From assembly GCA_002495535.1 (NCBI GenBank), contig DAFX01000009.1, positions 7,727 through 41,373 on the forward strand: a stretch of DNA of 33,647 bases. Reading direction: 5' to 3'. Source of the DNA: Euryarchaeota archaeon UBA433 (lineage in GTDB: Archaea; Thermoplasmatota; Poseidoniia; Poseidoniales; Poseidoniaceae). This document shows positions 17,501 to 24,931 of the stretch, in pieces. Below the pieces are notes generated by a model. The model searched no databases, had not been told where the DNA came from, and worked only from the letters and a program-made list of their open reading frames with translations. A program made the translations under genes and the position numbers. How positions within the stretch are numbered: position 1 is the first letter of the stretch; every line of letters begins with the position of its first letter.

Positions 17501-17621
17501 CCGAATGGTCGACCTCGATGGTGACGGGCACGTCAACTACTGTGAATACAAGTGGGACACCAATCCTCGTGACCCAACGAGTTTCCCTGGACAAGGTGAA
17601 TTGTGCGACCCATTCGCATAA
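14544..17621 (+). CDS. Giant calcium-binding-repeat surface protein with N-terminal membrane anchor
   Basis: A 1025-residue acidic protein. One hydrophobic segment (about residues 8-30, MAYAAIVSTLIFGSIFVGL) can serve as signal anchor, and the rest would lie outside the cell. More than fifteen copies of a DxDxDGLxDGWE-type unit are scattered along it, often followed by a G(L/T)NPxxxD tail. These are thrombospondin type 3/EF-hand-like loops that bind calcium and stiffen extracellular proteins. Between residues about 450 and 520 the repeats are interrupted by a beta-rich segment resembling a lipoyl/biotinyl hairpin (see findings). Cysteines occur in pairs late in the chain (CSCNG) and NxS/T sequons are frequent, so disulfides and N-glycosylation are likely. 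No C-terminal anchor is seen. The next gene starts close by and is also a surface protein. Function is probably structural, as an S-layer-associated or adhesive protein. Confidence 0.88.
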   Translation: MSLNHNQMAYAAIVSTLIFGSIFVGLSGYFQTSESIGGFEAAADDDLIGEGTSLGIAIDTDSDGLSDVLENTQYGTDPNDPDTDKDGMSDGWEVDHGLNPLDNGESEDLLSDPGEADTDDANIANETDSWPDPSQGPNGDPDRDGLINKIEEELGTDPQRADTDNDGLNDRWESLYTMTVQTPGGDVTLFNPLNGNWDCLLLDQAMEDTLSTRYNGEGDMADWDDLANSIGAHSCDMVLDTDDDGLANFEEEAFGTNPTARDSDMDLIDDIIEVSNTSIGLFTGVGEDCNIPLLDPITRSAPFQDQDRSWFMLDMDNDGLLNGPSDWDTDGDGMPDGFEYCYSNVLDQPNNNALETLNPSNASDGYGDWDEDGMNNYEEYQVANIFGPTNFTSPWRMDTDLDGMPDGWEASNGLHPRDGANGDLDPDHDGWDADGDGGVRYETLEYTAVVIGIDVVEDQWVDANSTVARAQITLAGGNKQTVPMIAPVSGYVYEIHVSLGQAVESRLFTWMEIVEPEEQFTNLMEYNARDRDGDGIIDGRSTDPLNPDTDGDGLLDGIEVMGWEILVVNNGVVRTWVTSDPGLFDTDEDGLSDYTEFATVCTGGSNASNPDTDGDGLGDQSEALAGFSWEGVAYFTSPCMFDTDNDGLEDGEEVIAGKDNFLTHANNSDTDNDSLIDGNEVLFVPRPFQNPTNPLINDTDGDSMLDGWEMQVKSAEENTNSHSLWVATSTWERPGCVASQNNDCTMEAGGYVWQNNLGGFVIEPKFLVSEMNITGFSMPVNDFCSCNGRWALDPALDSLPDYTFDIDNDSLANGAEAPDKWNTNPVDDDTDSDMLPDGWEVYYSGLALEAGLVDNASVSAYGARGVLDPSMPDSDLDGIEDGYEDPDDDGLNRTGLIKKYCPGYNDTTNSECNIDPDSPDGKKFYDNLENYTNFEEFQNGTNPITNDTDGDDWNDGPEVYYQDHDSDGMATGWEFHFQLDPDDAADRMVDLDGDGHVNYCEYKWDTNPRDPTSFPGQGELCDPFA

Positions 17622-17683
17622 TGAAGACAATTTTGGCTCATAAAGGCCCAAGATTGATGACTGAGGGGGAGCGTACTCTCTCC

Positions 17684-19201
17684 ATGAAGGGGCCAATATG
17701 CAAGAGCGCATTGCTGGCCGTGCTGATTTTGACGATGGCGATGCTTCCAACTGCAGCTCTCGCTAAGCAACACACGGACCACCGTTCGCCTTCTCTTGTA
17801 TTCACCCAGGAAGATGGAATGAAGGCTAATGAAACGCTATTCGTCAATGGTACCTCAAGTCGCTCTCTGCAATCAGCAACGTGGATGATTGCTAACATCA
17901 CCATGTTCGATCAGTACGATCTCGTAGCTCAAGGTGACTATTTGTCCAGTGTAACACCTTCTGGTGAAAACCGTTGGAGTTGGAGTTTAGTCGTCAATGT
18001 ATCCGGTTTGGATTGCACGTGTGAGTTAAAAATTGACCTTGGCCCAGATGACAAAGGAGAACCATCAAGTTTGTACTTGTACCTAGGAGATACCAACCAT
18101 CGCCCGGTTCTGTCGCCAAGCGTTGAACCAATTTACCTGCTCACAGATGGTTCACTTACCATTGATTTCGAAGCCCTCACTCCCACGCTTTCTCTTGAGG
18201 ATTCGGTTGCTTCGGCGTTCATTTGCGAAGCACCTAACGCAGTTTGCCTGGTACCATCAATGCCCTATTCCCTCAATTTCTCGCTGGTGGGGAGCATGGT
18301 CCAAGTTGTGTTCAACGCCTCAACCATTGAACTCCCAGATGGATTTTGGAAGTTTGAATTGGAACTCGAGGATAAGCTGCTAAGGCCTTCGAATACAGTG
18401 ATTTTCACCCTCCATCTTGACCGTCAAGCACCGGATGTGACCCTTTCGAACAACGGGGTGAATGATGCATCATTGGCTGGCTCAACTGAATCTGCTCAAC
18501 CAGGTATCCTTGAAGGTACAGAAGTCCTCTTTAGTGCAGAAATTTCGGATGGCTACCCAGGTGATTCAGAAGTTTTGACATGGTCCAAAGAGTCCCCAAG
18601 GGGGGTGCAATCCACTTTTTCAGATACGGAACTTGTGACATCTTCGAGTGTTTCCTTAAGACCAACTGAATCAGGAGAATGGACAGTTATTTTGCTGGTA
18701 AGAGACTCTGCAGGGCACCTCGTTCGAACAACATCATCGGTATTTGTGGTTAACACTGTGCCAACAGCAGCACTCACTCTCGATGGATTGACGATCGAAG
18801 ATGGCGCTCAAATCACCCTCCCGAACAGCAACGACTGGGTCCTCAATGCCAGTCAAAGTCAAGACACCTCGAATGATGTTGACAGTCTCGCATTCAGATG
18901 GTACGTCAACGATGTCATCATACAGAGTGGTGGAAAAGTGCTGGACCCAAGTTCCCTAACCGCGAGCGGTGAACAAACAGTGCGCCTCGTTGTGAGCGAC
19001 GATGATGGTGCAGAAAGTTCACTCACATTCACCATGAAAGCCCCGCAAGACGAAGTCTCTGGTTCAGAGGGCATGCTCGGTGGAAATGCGTTCACATTGG
19101 CTCTTTTGGTTGTTCTAACTCTGTCTTTGTTCCTCTTGGCACGAATGGGTTCAACTCCTCCTCCCGAGGCGCTGCCTAAATGGCAACGCAAAGAGCCTTG
19201 A
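17684..19201 (+). CDS. Secreted Ig/PKD-like surface protein with C-terminal membrane anchor
   Basis: From this start it is 505 residues. It begins with a clean Sec signal peptide (MKGPICKS, hydrophobic core, PTAALA then KQH) and ends with a TM helix (AFTLALLVVLTLSLFLLA) and a short basic tail. The middle is beta-rich. The last 100 residues before the helix look like a PKD or Ig-like domain, with NTVPTAALTLDG, FRWYVND and TVRLVVSDDDGAESS in the expected order. Other in-frame ATGs are at 17603, 17621 and 17657. The one at 17621 overlaps the upstream stop as TAATG and may be used; the one chosen gives the most typical signal peptide. It is the second gene of a surface pair and probably sits beside the Ca-repeat protein on the cell exterior. 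Its exact function is unknown. Confidence 0.82.
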   Translation: MKGPICKSALLAVLILTMAMLPTAALAKQHTDHRSPSLVFTQEDGMKANETLFVNGTSSRSLQSATWMIANITMFDQYDLVAQGDYLSSVTPSGENRWSWSLVVNVSGLDCTCELKIDLGPDDKGEPSSLYLYLGDTNHRPVLSPSVEPIYLLTDGSLTIDFEALTPTLSLEDSVASAFICEAPNAVCLVPSMPYSLNFSLVGSMVQVVFNASTIELPDGFWKFELELEDKLLRPSNTVIFTLHLDRQAPDVTLSNNGVNDASLAGSTESAQPGILEGTEVLFSAEISDGYPGDSEVLTWSKESPRGVQSTFSDTELVTSSSVSLRPTESGEWTVILLVRDSAGHLVRTTSSVFVVNTVPTAALTLDGLTIEDGAQITLPNSNDWVLNASQSQDTSNDVDSLAFRWYVNDVIIQSGGKVLDPSSLTASGEQTVRLVVSDDDGAESSLTFTMKAPQDEVSGSEGMLGGNAFTLALLVVLTLSLFLLARMGSTPPPEALPKWQRKEP

Positions 19202-19283
19202 CTGGGATTTTCACTTCAAGAGCAGAACTTGAATCCTATGGATTGAGGCAACGGTTGAATATGGAGCGCTCCTTGGTTCATAC

Positions 19284-20654
19284 ATGCACGATAAGGCATT
19301 GGAACTGATTGGCACTCCGCCCGAGCCAATTTCAGTTGAGGAATATGGTCGAAGAGTGGGTCGGTTGACCTCTCAAATGAGGCCTGGTGATCTGCTGATT
19401 GTCCAAGCTTCGAAGATGGCCGTTCATTCCAACGATGTCCACTATCCTTACAGAACGCAAAGCGACATGCTTTACCTCGTGGGTTGGGAAGAAGCAGATG
19501 CTGTGTTCACCATCCATCATGAGAATGGTGCGTGGGTTCGCACACTTTTTGTCCAACCAAAAGACACACTGAAGGAAATTTGGGAAGGCCGACGACCTGG
19601 CGTGGAAGGGGCACTCAAGAATTGGGCCACCGATGCTGCACACTCAACACATGATTTGGAAGAGCACCTCGTGAACATGATGTCGGATGCCAAGAGGGTG
19701 TTGATCCGAACGGGGATCCGAGAGGAGATTGACCAACTCGTCGTTTCTGCTCTACAACGTAGGGACCGTGCACGTCAACACTTCGGTACCGGGCCGGTTA
19801 CCATCGAAGACCCTACGGCACGCATTGCCGAACTTCGATTGCGAAAGTCTGATGCTGAAATTGCACAAATGAGGTTCGCTTCTGAAGTCAGCAGCATCGC
19901 CCATGTTGCAGCAATGAGAAACACCAAACCCGGACGAATGGAATACCAACTTCAAGCGACCATCGAGGGCTTCTTCGTTTATGCTGGCACCTCTGGCTGG
20001 GCCTACCCTTCAATCGTAGGTTGCGGCGATAACGCAACGGTTCTTCACTACCATCAAAACAACGATGTCTGTGAAGATGGCGAGGTGATTTTGATCGACG
20101 CTGGTGCTGAGTACCGTGGCTATGCAGCAGATATCACTCGCTCTTGGCCAATCAATGGCACCTTTACTGAAGCCCAACGGGAAATTTACCAACTCGTCTT
20201 GGATGCTCAACTCGCTGCTATTGACAAGTGCCGACCTGGTCTGGCTTACAATGCACCGCACGAAGAGGCTCGTCGGGTTCTAGCTGAAGGTTTGATCGAA
20301 CTGGGTGTCATTACTCAATCTCTTGATGATGCGCTTGACCCGGAGAGTGGTGAGCTGAAGAAGTGGTACATGCACAACACCGGTCACTGGATTGGCCTTG
20401 ATGTGCACGATGTGGGTGTCTACAAGCCCAATGGTGAACCTCGCTTGCTCGAAGAAGGCATGGTGCTTACTGTCGAACCTGGATTGTACTTTGGCGCTTG
20501 GCGCCCAGATGTGGAATGCCCACCGAGGTACGCCAACCTAGGTATTCGGATTGAAGATGATGTTCTTGTCACTTCAAACGATCCCGATGTGTTGACCTCT
20601 TCGTGCCCAAAAACCATCGAAGAAATCGAAAGCATCACCGGCAAACCATTCTGA
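19284..20654 (+). CDS. pepP: Xaa-Pro aminopeptidase (M24B, PepP-like)
   Basis: Dinuclear metallopeptidase removing an N-terminal residue before proline, 456 residues. The N-terminal AMP_N domain (VQASKMAVHSNDVHYPYRTQ, then YLVGWEEADAVF) distinguishes the PepP group from shorter methionine aminopeptidases and prolidases. All five metal ligands are visible: Asp272 (ILIDAGAEY), Asp283 (AADITR), His368 (TGHWIGLDVHD), Glu398 (LTVEPGLYF) and Glu424 (GIRIEDDV). No signal peptide is present, so it is cytoplasmic. mqnC starts nine bases after its stop and uses a ribosome site that overlaps it. The role is peptide turnover; any link to the neighbouring menaquinone gene is probably only shared transcription. 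Confidence 0.93.
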   Translation: MHDKALELIGTPPEPISVEEYGRRVGRLTSQMRPGDLLIVQASKMAVHSNDVHYPYRTQSDMLYLVGWEEADAVFTIHHENGAWVRTLFVQPKDTLKEIWEGRRPGVEGALKNWATDAAHSTHDLEEHLVNMMSDAKRVLIRTGIREEIDQLVVSALQRRDRARQHFGTGPVTIEDPTARIAELRLRKSDAEIAQMRFASEVSSIAHVAAMRNTKPGRMEYQLQATIEGFFVYAGTSGWAYPSIVGCGDNATVLHYHQNNDVCEDGEVILIDAGAEYRGYAADITRSWPINGTFTEAQREIYQLVLDAQLAAIDKCRPGLAYNAPHEEARRVLAEGLIELGVITQSLDDALDPESGELKKWYMHNTGHWIGLDVHDVGVYKPNGEPRLLEEGMVLTVEPGLYFGAWRPDVECPPRYANLGIRIEDDVLVTSNDPDVLTSSCPKTIEEIESITGKPF

Positions 20655-20663
20655 GGTGTTCCT

Positions 20664-21848
20664 ATGACTTGGCAATCGATCTTGGCGAAACAGTCCGAAT
20701 GGACGCGAGAAGAAGCCAGTAACTTGCGTCTATCACCGGAAGAGGCAGTGGTTCTCTACAATGATGCACCACTTCACCAATTGATGACTGCCGCCCATCA
20801 ACGCCGTGTTGCTATGCACGGCCCCACTCAAGTGACGTACCTTGTTGATCGCAACATCAACTACACCAACGTGTGCACGATCAATTGTCAATTCTGTTCA
20901 TTTTACCGTCCCCCCGGACACGATGAGACCTACACTCAAACCTTTGAAGAAATCTCTGGCCGTATTGCAGCGCTTGAGGAAATTGGCGGTTCTCGTATTC
21001 TCATGCAGGGCGGCGTGAATCCCGATTTGCCTTTTGAGTGGTATGAGCAATTGTTGAACCACATTCGAACGTCCCATCCAACCATCGATATTGACTGTTT
21101 TAGTCCCATTGAAATCGAAGGCATCGCAGAAGTCAGCGAACTCAGCACGTTGGAAGTCCTAACCCGACTGAAAGCAGCTGGAATGCATGGTCTTCCAGGC
21201 GGGGGTGCAGAGATGTTAGTGGATGATGTTCGCAAGGATGTTTCTCCAAAAAAGGGGCTGCCAGCAAACTGGCTCAGGGTCATGGAAGAGGCACAAAGTT
21301 TGCACCTGACCACAAGCGCCACGAATGTGATTGGATTTGGTGAAACCAATGAACAACGCATTGAACATATGCGCCGTTTGCGTGAACTCCAAGACAGGTC
21401 TTTAGAGGCTCACGGAATCGCATTTACATCGTTCATTGCCTGGCCAGTCCAGTTAGAAACCAACAGCTTTGGCCGACGCAATCGCGGGCAAAATCGAGTC
21501 ACCCTTGGAGCAGGTTCCTCTGAGTATTTGAGGCACGTTGCAGTCTCACGCTTATTCTTGGACAGCATTCCAAACATCCAGTCGTCTTGGCCCACAATGG
21601 GCATCAAAACGGCACAAATGGCTCTTTTCGGAGGAGCCAATGATGTTGGATCTACCATGATGGAAGAGAATGTAGTTTCAGCTTCAGGAACGACCAAATT
21701 CAGTGCCAGTGAGCGAGAGTTACAGCATGTGATCTGTCGTGCAGGCTTCAAACCTCGGCGACGCGACAGCGATTATGTTTTGTTGGAGACTCCTGACTTG
21801 AATGAAGAAGCCAATGAAATTGCTTCGCCAGTTCCCTTGCAAGTCTGA
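20664..21848 (+). CDS. mqnC: Cyclic dehypoxanthinyl futalosine synthase (menaquinone, futalosine pathway)
   Basis: Radical SAM enzyme closing the spiro ring in the futalosine route to menaquinone. At 394 residues it is of usual length. The cluster cysteines are Cys71, Cys75 and Cys78 (CTINCQFCSFYRPPGHDE). MqnC-type blocks follow: LMQGGVNPDLPFEWYEQLL, LPGGGAEMLVDDVRK, and MALFGGANDVGSTMMEENVV, with the SAM-binding strand between. The related CofH (F420) and MqnE differ in these blocks, and the ANDVGSTMMEENVVS stretch in particular points to MqnC, though CofH cannot be fully dismissed without an alignment. GAGGTG before the ATG overlaps the pepP stop codon. The other futalosine genes (mqnA, mqnD, mqnE) are not in this window. 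It meets the lipoprotein gene tail-to-tail, 13 bases apart. Confidence 0.9.
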   Translation: MTWQSILAKQSEWTREEASNLRLSPEEAVVLYNDAPLHQLMTAAHQRRVAMHGPTQVTYLVDRNINYTNVCTINCQFCSFYRPPGHDETYTQTFEEISGRIAALEEIGGSRILMQGGVNPDLPFEWYEQLLNHIRTSHPTIDIDCFSPIEIEGIAEVSELSTLEVLTRLKAAGMHGLPGGGAEMLVDDVRKDVSPKKGLPANWLRVMEEAQSLHLTTSATNVIGFGETNEQRIEHMRRLRELQDRSLEAHGIAFTSFIAWPVQLETNSFGRRNRGQNRVTLGAGSSEYLRHVAVSRLFLDSIPNIQSSWPTMGIKTAQMALFGGANDVGSTMMEENVVSASGTTKFSASERELQHVICRAGFKPRRRDSDYVLLETPDLNEEANEIASPVPLQV

Positions 21849-21861
21849 TTTTATTGTTCTC

Positions 21862-24800
21862 TCAGACGGCAACAGTGTTGTTGTAAAAGACGACCCAAAT
21901 TTCCGCATGGATGTTTCGTTGTCCATTGCCAATTCCGTCAGAAGGAACATATTCCTGCCCGTTGAACAGGCCCTTGTACGACAGATGATTGTCAGCGCCG
22001 CTTAAATCGCTCCAATCTGTGATGTCGTAGGTCCACTGTTTGACGTCTTGTCCCGCACACCAACCGGCTCGACCATATGGCCAAGAGCCAAATTGATTTG
22101 CAACAACTCCATTTTGAACTTCATTCTCACAACCTTCGTTTGAATATACGATTGGGTGCCATTCATAGGTGGAGTAGCCGTTCAGATAGTAGTAATGCTG
22201 ATGATCACAAAACTCAGCACAATTTGCATTGTCCTTTCCAAACCCGTGTCCGGTGATGGTTGCGACAATTTCTACCTTCGTTGCCCATGATGGAACTGTG
22301 AAGTTGAGATGTCGGTCGTACCTTGATTCATTGTTGTATGTGCCATCAAATTGGCCACCTGTAAAGGCAAATGTTCCTTCCTCACCCCGCTCGCCAGACC
22401 CCCAATTGCTGAACAATAAGGATACGGTGAGGTCGCCCTTGTTAGCACCTCGGTATTTGAACGTCCGATTGTCTTCATTTTCCAGCATGAAAAGGTAAGG
22501 TGAGATGTCGGTCAGCCATTTCCCTTCTCGACCGTAGGTGGTGATCCACCTCATGAATTCAGTTCCACACGATGAAGCGTTATCTCTGTCGCATATACGC
22601 AAATTAGCCTCGTAATCCCATTCGTGGCATCCACCGTATGAACCATCGGCTTTTTGATATCGGTTTACTCGATCCTCACACGCGTGTTCATGGTACACTT
22701 CTAGGGTGTCGTAACTGGTGAGGTTGTCCGGCATTATTGCGCTCATTGCAGAGGTAAAACCACCACCCCATCCACCAGAATGACGGTCGAAATCCCAGAC
22801 TGTCACTTCATGCACAGCGGTGTCATAACGTCGTACTTCAACTGGGAATTCAGCATTCCACTGGTGCGGTTCGTGAACCAAATGCATAGGATCATTGGTC
22901 TGTGATGTCCATGCGTAAAGTGAACCAGTCTCCCTCGCTTGTTGGAATCGATCAATACCCATGTACCTCGGATTGTTGAAACTGGTCACCATATCTCCAA
23001 GTCCTCCCGAAATACCACCCGCTTGCTGGTCGATGTAGTGAATCCGACCTTGCCATTTTGCTTCCTCGTCCGGGTTTAACGCATTTTCAACTGCCGCTTT
23101 GCGATTCAGCACATCAGAGTGGTAGGTTGTATCGAAGGACCCAAAGAACAAATGGACGTTATCAGGAAGACTTCGGATGAATGGCCCAGGGCTTTGCCCC
23201 CATGTTGCAGCATTGGAATTTCCTGAAGAATCGGTGTATTTGAAGAGGAAATAATAGATGTCATGGCCGGTCCACTGTTGCTGGAAGTAAAACGTCCCGT
23301 CGAGGGTCGGAACAGAGAAATGTGGCACCACTTGCATCGGCCCGTTCAAACTTGAGGCACTCGTCCAAGCGACTGGGGCTTGAACGACAGCGCAACCAAC
23401 AGAATCAATGGTCCACCGGTCTGGTGAATCAGGGCATTGATCGATGTTAGCTGAAACGCCATCGGCGTCCAAGTCAGCACAACCGACCTCATTGACCACC
23501 AAACCATTCGGCGTTCCAGGGCACAAGTCGACTGCATCATTGATGCCGTCAAGGTCAGTGTCTCGTTGAACTGCAGCGCACCCGCGTTCATCGACATCTG
23601 TGGCGTTCAGAGGCGTTTGTGGGCATCGATCTAATTGGTCGCCGGTTGCATTGACATCGTTAACCATATCATTGTCGTCATCCTCATCCTCTGTTGCATC
23701 TGCACATCCATCGTCATCAAAATCAGTGCTTTCGTCCCTCAACCACGAGGTGAAGCCTTTGGGACATGCATCCTCATCATCGAGGGCAAGGTCATTGTCG
23801 TCGTCGTTATCCTCATCAAGATCGAGGCAACCATCACCGTCCCAATCGCTGTAGAGGGTGGAACTCCACCCAATGCGACCGTTTGGACAAGCATCATCAA
23901 CATCGAGGACATTGTCGTTGTCATCGTCGTCGTCCTCATCTGCATCGTGACAGCCGTCAGAATCGTAGTCTGCATCTGGTGTGCTCAACCAACCATAGGA
24001 CTCAGGGCAATTGTCATGCAAATCTATGACTCCATCGTTATCATCGTCGTTGTCTTCATCGTTGTCGCGACAACCATCACCATCCTTGTCGGTAGCGGAG
24101 TTTGATTTCCACCCATCTGCCTCACCGATCCCGTTTGGGCACCGGTCCTTGGAGTCCAATATGCTGTCTCCATCCGCATCAGAACCGCCTCCTTCGAGAA
24201 CAACGCTGGTGACGAATGTATCGCTCAGCGACGTAAACTCGCCACATGTGGCAACGGTTGTGATGGTCATTGTAGATTCAATTTCAGTAAAATCAAGCAT
24301 GATTTTCCAACTTCCATCTTCGTTGATTGCGATGCTCCCAGAAGAGCCGTCCGAAACACTGTACTCAAGGGCACACGTTTCCAATGCATCATGCGTCACA
24401 GTCCCTTCGTACCAAATGATATTCGGTTCCTCTAGAAGTTCATTGGCTGGCGCCCTGATCAATGGTGGTTGTTCAAGCGGCGCAACCACCTCAACGCTGT
24501 GCATGAGACTGGTGATTTCAGGTGCAATTGCATTTACATCGCCTGGAGCAATATCAATATGAATCGTGTACGTGCCTAACATCGTAGGCAAAAATTCAAC
24601 GCTATAACCAGTCGAAGTGACTTCCCAACCGTATGCAGAAACTGGATCAAAAACTGGATTCACTATGGACGGAGTCAGTTCCCATCCTTCGCCAATGTAA
24701 AGGACTTGAAGGAGAACTGGAGTACCATCCAAATCAATCGTATCGATTGGGGTTGACCACTTGAAGAGTGGCGTGAGCAGTTCCACGGGTTCCTCTTCTT

Positions 24801-24891
24801 CAATCGTTTTTTCTGGTTCCACTGCCCCAAAACAACCAGCCAACGAGAGCAGGGCGACAAGCAGGAGAGCAGGAGCCGTGGTACGATTCAT
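21862..24891 (-). CDS. Lipoprotein with Ig-like domains, calcium-binding repeats and a C-terminal PNGase F-like domain
   Basis: A 1009-residue secreted lipoprotein. The start at 24891 gives a signal peptide with lipobox LSLAGC (MNRTTAPALLLVALLSLAGC), so Cys20 should be lipid-anchored outside the membrane; a frame 30 codons longer lacks this logic. Residues 30-230 are two Ig-like domains. Residues 234-497 hold about seven thrombospondin type 3-like units with CPNG/CP spacing (for example DEDNDDDNDGVIDLHDNCP). Residues 498-677 are an unassigned domain. Residues about 685-1005 match the layout of peptide:N-glycosidase F: CHEWDYEAN with Asp759 (Asp60 of the enzyme), ITGHG, NCAEFCDHQH with Glu893 (Glu206) and GRAGWCAGQ. 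The third reported residue (Glu118) appears replaced by Ser828. A glycan-cleaving or glycan-binding role at the cell surface is inferred. It ends an operon-like minus-strand run. Confidence 0.87.
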   Translation of the reverse strand: MNRTTAPALLLVALLSLAGCFGAVEPEKTIEEEEPVELLTPLFKWSTPIDTIDLDGTPVLLQVLYIGEGWELTPSIVNPVFDPVSAYGWEVTSTGYSVEFLPTMLGTYTIHIDIAPGDVNAIAPEITSLMHSVEVVAPLEQPPLIRAPANELLEEPNIIWYEGTVTHDALETCALEYSVSDGSSGSIAINEDGSWKIMLDFTEIESTMTITTVATCGEFTSLSDTFVTSVVLEGGGSDADGDSILDSKDRCPNGIGEADGWKSNSATDKDGDGCRDNDEDNDDDNDGVIDLHDNCPESYGWLSTPDADYDSDGCHDADEDDDDDNDNVLDVDDACPNGRIGWSSTLYSDWDGDGCLDLDEDNDDDNDLALDDEDACPKGFTSWLRDESTDFDDDGCADATEDEDDDNDMVNDVNATGDQLDRCPQTPLNATDVDERGCAAVQRDTDLDGINDAVDLCPGTPNGLVVNEVGCADLDADGVSANIDQCPDSPDRWTIDSVGCAVVQAPVAWTSASSLNGPMQVVPHFSVPTLDGTFYFQQQWTGHDIYYFLFKYTDSSGNSNAATWGQSPGPFIRSLPDNVHLFFGSFDTTYHSDVLNRKAAVENALNPDEEAKWQGRIHYIDQQAGGISGGLGDMVTSFNNPRYMGIDRFQQARETGSLYAWTSQTNDPMHLVHEPHQWNAEFPVEVRRYDTAVHEVTVWDFDRHSGGWGGGFTSAMSAIMPDNLTSYDTLEVYHEHACEDRVNRYQKADGSYGGCHEWDYEANLRICDRDNASSCGTEFMRWITTYGREGKWLTDISPYLFMLENEDNRTFKYRGANKGDLTVSLLFSNWGSGERGEEGTFAFTGGQFDGTYNNESRYDRHLNFTVPSWATKVEIVATITGHGFGKDNANCAEFCDHQHYYYLNGYSTYEWHPIVYSNEGCENEVQNGVVANQFGSWPYGRAGWCAGQDVKQWTYDITDWSDLSGADNHLSYKGLFNGQEYVPSDGIGNGQRNIHAEIWVVFYNNTVAV

Positions 24892-24931
24892 GGATTGCCT
24901 TTCGGTTGGCCGTCTTTGAATGTGTTGTTGC

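Noticed and set aside
17112..17750. Minus-strand frame of 212 codons across the surface protein genes
   Set aside because: A shadow of Asp-rich repeats, with Val/Ile-biased composition and no start context. The plus-strand genes explain the region.
23635..24105. Open plus-strand frame of 156 codons antisense to the lipoprotein
   Set aside because: It is Ile/Val-rich only because it reads the complement of Asp/Glu-rich repeat codons. It has no ribosome site and no domain.
23400..24190. Possible CRISPR-like or tandem DNA repeat array in the Asp-rich part of the lipoprotein gene
   Set aside because: The units are protein repeats of varying length and sequence at DNA level, with no constant spacer pattern.
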